DNA from: Kutzneria chonburiensis
Lineage (GTDB): Bacteria; Actinomycetota; Actinomycetes; Mycobacteriales; Pseudonocardiaceae
Direction: 5' to 3'
DNA: 64,000 nt
Assembly: GCF_028622115.1 (NCBI RefSeq)
Contig: NZ_CP097263.1
Location: forward strand, 4,960,001 to 5,024,000
Part shown: piece after piece, positions 61,885 through 64,000 of the stretch
Position numbering within the stretch: position 1 is the stretch's first letter
Layout: every line of letters begins with the position of its first letter
Notes under the pieces: generated by a model
Database searches by the model: none
What the model was told of the DNA's origin: nothing
Seen by the model: the letters and a program-made list of their open reading frames with translations, nothing else
Program-made: the position numbers and the translations under genes

Positions 61885-62244
61885 ATGCCTCACATGATGT
61901 GTCCTTGTGGGCTCAACGCCCTCTACGACGACTGCTGCGGGCGCTTCCACCGGGGCGGCAACGCGCCGACGGCGGAGCTGCTGATGCGCTCCCGCTACGC
62001 GGCGTTCGTCGTGGGCGACAGCAAGTACCTGCTGCGCACGTGGCACAGCACGACGAAGCCCCGCCGACTCACGCTGGACGACACGGAGTGGACGGGGCTG
62101 TCGATCGTCGACCGCGACAAGGGCGGCCTGTTCGACAAGGAAGGCGTCGTGGAGTTCGACGCCTCCTATGTCGGCGGTGTCCTGCATGAACGCAGCCGCT
62201 TCGTGCGGGAGGACGGCAAGTGGGTGTACCTGAACCCGGTCTAG
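61885..62244 (+). CDS. YchJ/UPF0225-family SEC-C protein
   Basis: A 119-residue protein of the YchJ type. It has an N-terminal SEC-C-like zinc motif (CPCG and DDCCGRFH, about 6-21) and the domain C-terminal GKWVYLNPV (the last residues). The family is structurally NTF2-like and its function is not established. The start is one of ATG 61885, 61894 or 61897; the first is listed. It overlaps the convergent lipoxygenase gene by 4 bases. No obvious partner. Confidence 0.8.
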   Translation: MPHMMCPCGLNALYDDCCGRFHRGGNAPTAELLMRSRYAAFVVGDSKYLLRTWHSTTKPRRLTLDDTEWTGLSIVDRDKGGLFDKEGVVEFDASYVGGVLHERSRFVREDGKWVYLNPV

Positions 62245-63968
62245 ATATTGGTGCTGTTGGGGATCAGTGACGGCTGAAGGTAGGTGTAGGCCCGGGACCG
62301 ACGGCGGTTGCGGGTCGTGATCTCGTCCTCCACGGCGGCCAGGTCGGCGCGGAAACGCTTGTGCGAGGCGGAAACGGCGCTGTCGGCGAAGTCGGAGCCG
62401 TAGTCGCCGAGCGTGCCGTGGTGCACCGACCCGAGGAAGGTCATCACGCAGAACTGCTGCACGGCGACGTCCAGCGGCGGCAGGTTGGCCAGCCAGTCGG
62501 CCTCGCCGTGCCCCAATCCCTTGGGCTCCTCGGTGTAGCCGGCCAGGGGGTTGGCCGGCAGGAACGCCATGTGGTCGGCCTGCGTGAAGTTCACCGCCGC
62601 GTGCTGCGGCCCGGCCGTCCAGATGACCATGGTCAGGATCTCGACGAGATCGTTGCGGTCCAGGATCTGCCCGGGCGTCGCCCCGAAGTCGCGCACCTGC
62701 CCGCCGTCGGCCGAGGCCACCTCGGCCGCCCAGGCCTGGAGCTCGAAGTCGCCGGCAACGTCCACATCGGACTTGTAGTAGCCGCCGACGAAGTCGCTGA
62801 CCCAGCGGTAGATGGAGTTCCACACCAGCAGGCCGTCGTCCCGGTACGGGTGGTGCGGCAACGCCGAAACACTGTCCGTGCCGGCGGCGGCCAGTTTCGT
62901 CGGCAGGTAGTTGTCGCGGAACGACCGCTTGGCCCGCTGCTCGGCCAGCCACGGGTAGGTGCTCTTCAGGTCGGAGCCGATCAGGTACTCCACCGCCCGC
63001 CCGGGCTGGATCAGCAGCTCGACGGCCAGCTTGTTGATCGACATGGTGCCTTCGAAGTGCCGCCGCAGCAGCACCGCCACCGGGTGGTTGGCCGCGAGGT
63101 TGCGCACGGCCGCGATCAGCACCGGTTCACTCATCAGATGGGTGAAACCCAGGTGTGTCAACACTTCGTGGTACGTGTTGTGCGCGGCCAGCACGCAGTT
63201 GCGGGCCAGCTTCCACGAATAGCCGTCGGCCGGCGTGTAGATGTCCCGACCGGCCGGGTCCTGTCCACATTGGATCGCGAACGGCTTGAGCGGACCGCCG
63301 CCGCGCGGCACCACGAACGCGACCATCGGCGCGTACATGTACTTGGGCGACTGCGGATGGGTGCCATTGTCCAAAGCGGACATTGCCTCGTAGTCGATCC
63401 AGTACACCCGGCCGGCCGCGACGGCCTGGTCCAGGTCCTCACCCAGGTGGGCGGTGGTGAGCGGGAACTTGCCCGGCACGCGGTCCATCCGCACCAGCCG
63501 GGTCGGGTCCGGCCCGGCCACCATGACCTCGGCGAAGTACTCGTCCGACTCGAAGTCGGCGGTCGCCGGCGGCTGCTCGACGCGGGCGAACACGTCCTGG
63601 AATGCCTTGATCGTCTTGTCGGCGTGGTCGCCGGTGACGCCGCCGGGCAGCGGCATGAAGTACTCGACGATGCCGCCCATGTCGCCGGCCCGCACCATGG
63701 TGGCCAGCTTGTGCGGGGCCAGCGGCTGGAGGTCGTTGACGAAGTTCCACTTGCCCTGGCGCTTGAGCCGCAGCAGGTTCAGCCGCAGCTCCTCCTGCTT
63801 GGCCAGCGCCTTGAGCTGCCAGGCCGCGACCGGCTCGTGGTCGGCGCCGAGCGTGGAGGACACCGGGAACCCGAAGTCCATGGTGTAGCGGTACTCGTTC
63901 CGCACGGCGGCGAGCTGGTCGGCCCGCTCGCCGCGCGGATCGAACTGGGAGATGAGGTACTCGGGCAA
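62241..63968 (-). CDS. lipoxygenase family protein
   Basis: A 575-residue lipoxygenase, which would oxygenate polyunsaturated fatty acids with non-haem iron. The iron-binding helix is NTYHEVLTHLGFTHLMSEP (about 263-281), followed by the HPVAVLL block; the distal ligands lie in AGPQHAAVNF (about 452-461), and the protein ends with Ile (PNSTNI), the expected C-terminal iron ligand. It lacks the PLAT/beta-barrel domain of plant and animal enzymes, as usual for bacterial forms, and no signal peptide is evident. TTG 63968 has GAGGAG 8 bases upstream. The region upstream is cut by the window edge, so the operon context is partly unseen. Confidence 0.9.
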   Translation of the reverse strand: MPEYLISQFDPRGERADQLAAVRNEYRYTMDFGFPVSSTLGADHEPVAAWQLKALAKQEELRLNLLRLKRQGKWNFVNDLQPLAPHKLATMVRAGDMGGIVEYFMPLPGGVTGDHADKTIKAFQDVFARVEQPPATADFESDEYFAEVMVAGPDPTRLVRMDRVPGKFPLTTAHLGEDLDQAVAAGRVYWIDYEAMSALDNGTHPQSPKYMYAPMVAFVVPRGGGPLKPFAIQCGQDPAGRDIYTPADGYSWKLARNCVLAAHNTYHEVLTHLGFTHLMSEPVLIAAVRNLAANHPVAVLLRRHFEGTMSINKLAVELLIQPGRAVEYLIGSDLKSTYPWLAEQRAKRSFRDNYLPTKLAAAGTDSVSALPHHPYRDDGLLVWNSIYRWVSDFVGGYYKSDVDVAGDFELQAWAAEVASADGGQVRDFGATPGQILDRNDLVEILTMVIWTAGPQHAAVNFTQADHMAFLPANPLAGYTEEPKGLGHGEADWLANLPPLDVAVQQFCVMTFLGSVHHGTLGDYGSDFADSAVSASHKRFRADLAAVEDEITTRNRRRSRAYTYLQPSLIPNSTNI

Positions 63969-64000
63969 CGCGGTTACTCCTCGGCTGGCGCAGCGGCTAC

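Overview
The window is very GC-rich, has no rRNA, tRNA, transposase or phage genes, and is packed with short-spaced, often ATGA- or GTGA-overlapping genes, many GTG/TTG starts and several probable leaderless genes. This, together with an AfsR/SARP regulator, a vWA/STAND-TPR system, a DM13 protein, MmpS-like lipoprotein, CGNR regulator and YtrA-type GntR operon, points to a filamentous actinobacterium. My inference is the Pseudonocardiales (Kutzneria/Amycolatopsis-like), but nothing in the window proves the genus.

Left edge to about 9.1 kb: a small unusual biosynthetic locus. A stand-alone amino-acid adenylation enzyme, a fused acyl-carrier-protein/citrate-synthase protein and an AcnA-type aconitase run leftwards in one operon off the window edge. 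A large AfsR-type SARP regulator and an ornithine-cyclodeaminase-like protein are divergent from it. The simplest reading is a TCA-cycle-like condensation on a carrier-protein-bound acyl group, then an aconitase isomerisation.

9.1 to 19.1 kb: a probable RiPP/conflict region. It holds a 61-residue FxsA-like peptide with a HExxH peptide hydroxylase, a divergent Crp/Fnr regulator, and a three-gene vWA-STAND-TPR / MoxR AAA+ / VMAP (nucleotide-cyclase-like) operon.

19.4 to 33 kb: mostly housekeeping and small regulated modules. These are an HhH-GPD glycosylase, a two-ATPase ABC operon with its own GntR and a perfect palindromic operator, DM13, an XRE-cupin regulator with class II aldolase and SDR, a CGNR regulator with an MFS pump and two matching operators, a LuxR-type regulator, ketopantoate reductase, GNAT, catalase and a serine beta-lactamase-like hydrolase.

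33.1 to 42.4 kb: a leftward seven-gene operon that looks like a 2-nitroimidazole (azomycin) pathway: MppP/RohP-type PLP arginine oxidase, an uncharacterised 164-residue protein, a DapA-family aldolase, a haem-oxygenase-like diiron N-oxygenase, a Rieske ferredoxin, an NCS1 permease (frame-broken) and a single-cysteine DsbA-fold protein. A second copy of the DsbA-fold protein, a metallo-beta-lactamase-fold hydrolase, a YdcZ-type transporter and a TetR regulator follow.

42.6 to 53.8 kb: a truncated ANL-like protein next to a MocR regulator that lacks the PLP lysine, a zinc-ribbon membrane protein, a VOC protein, a MacB-like ABC exporter divergent from a NarL-type two-component pair, an alpha/beta hydrolase and an MmpS-like lipoprotein. 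53.8 to 60.2 kb: a LacI-controlled sugar ABC importer (no ATPase gene) with a GH3 beta-glucosidase. 60.2 kb to the right edge: an NAD(P)H-binding protein, an ArsR/AHSA1 pair, a YchJ-like protein and a bacterial lipoxygenase.

Three genes have frame anomalies (adenylation enzyme, VMAP protein, NCS1 permease). Each is repaired by adding a single base to a four-base G/C run, so homopolymer undercalls in the assembly are a serious possibility.
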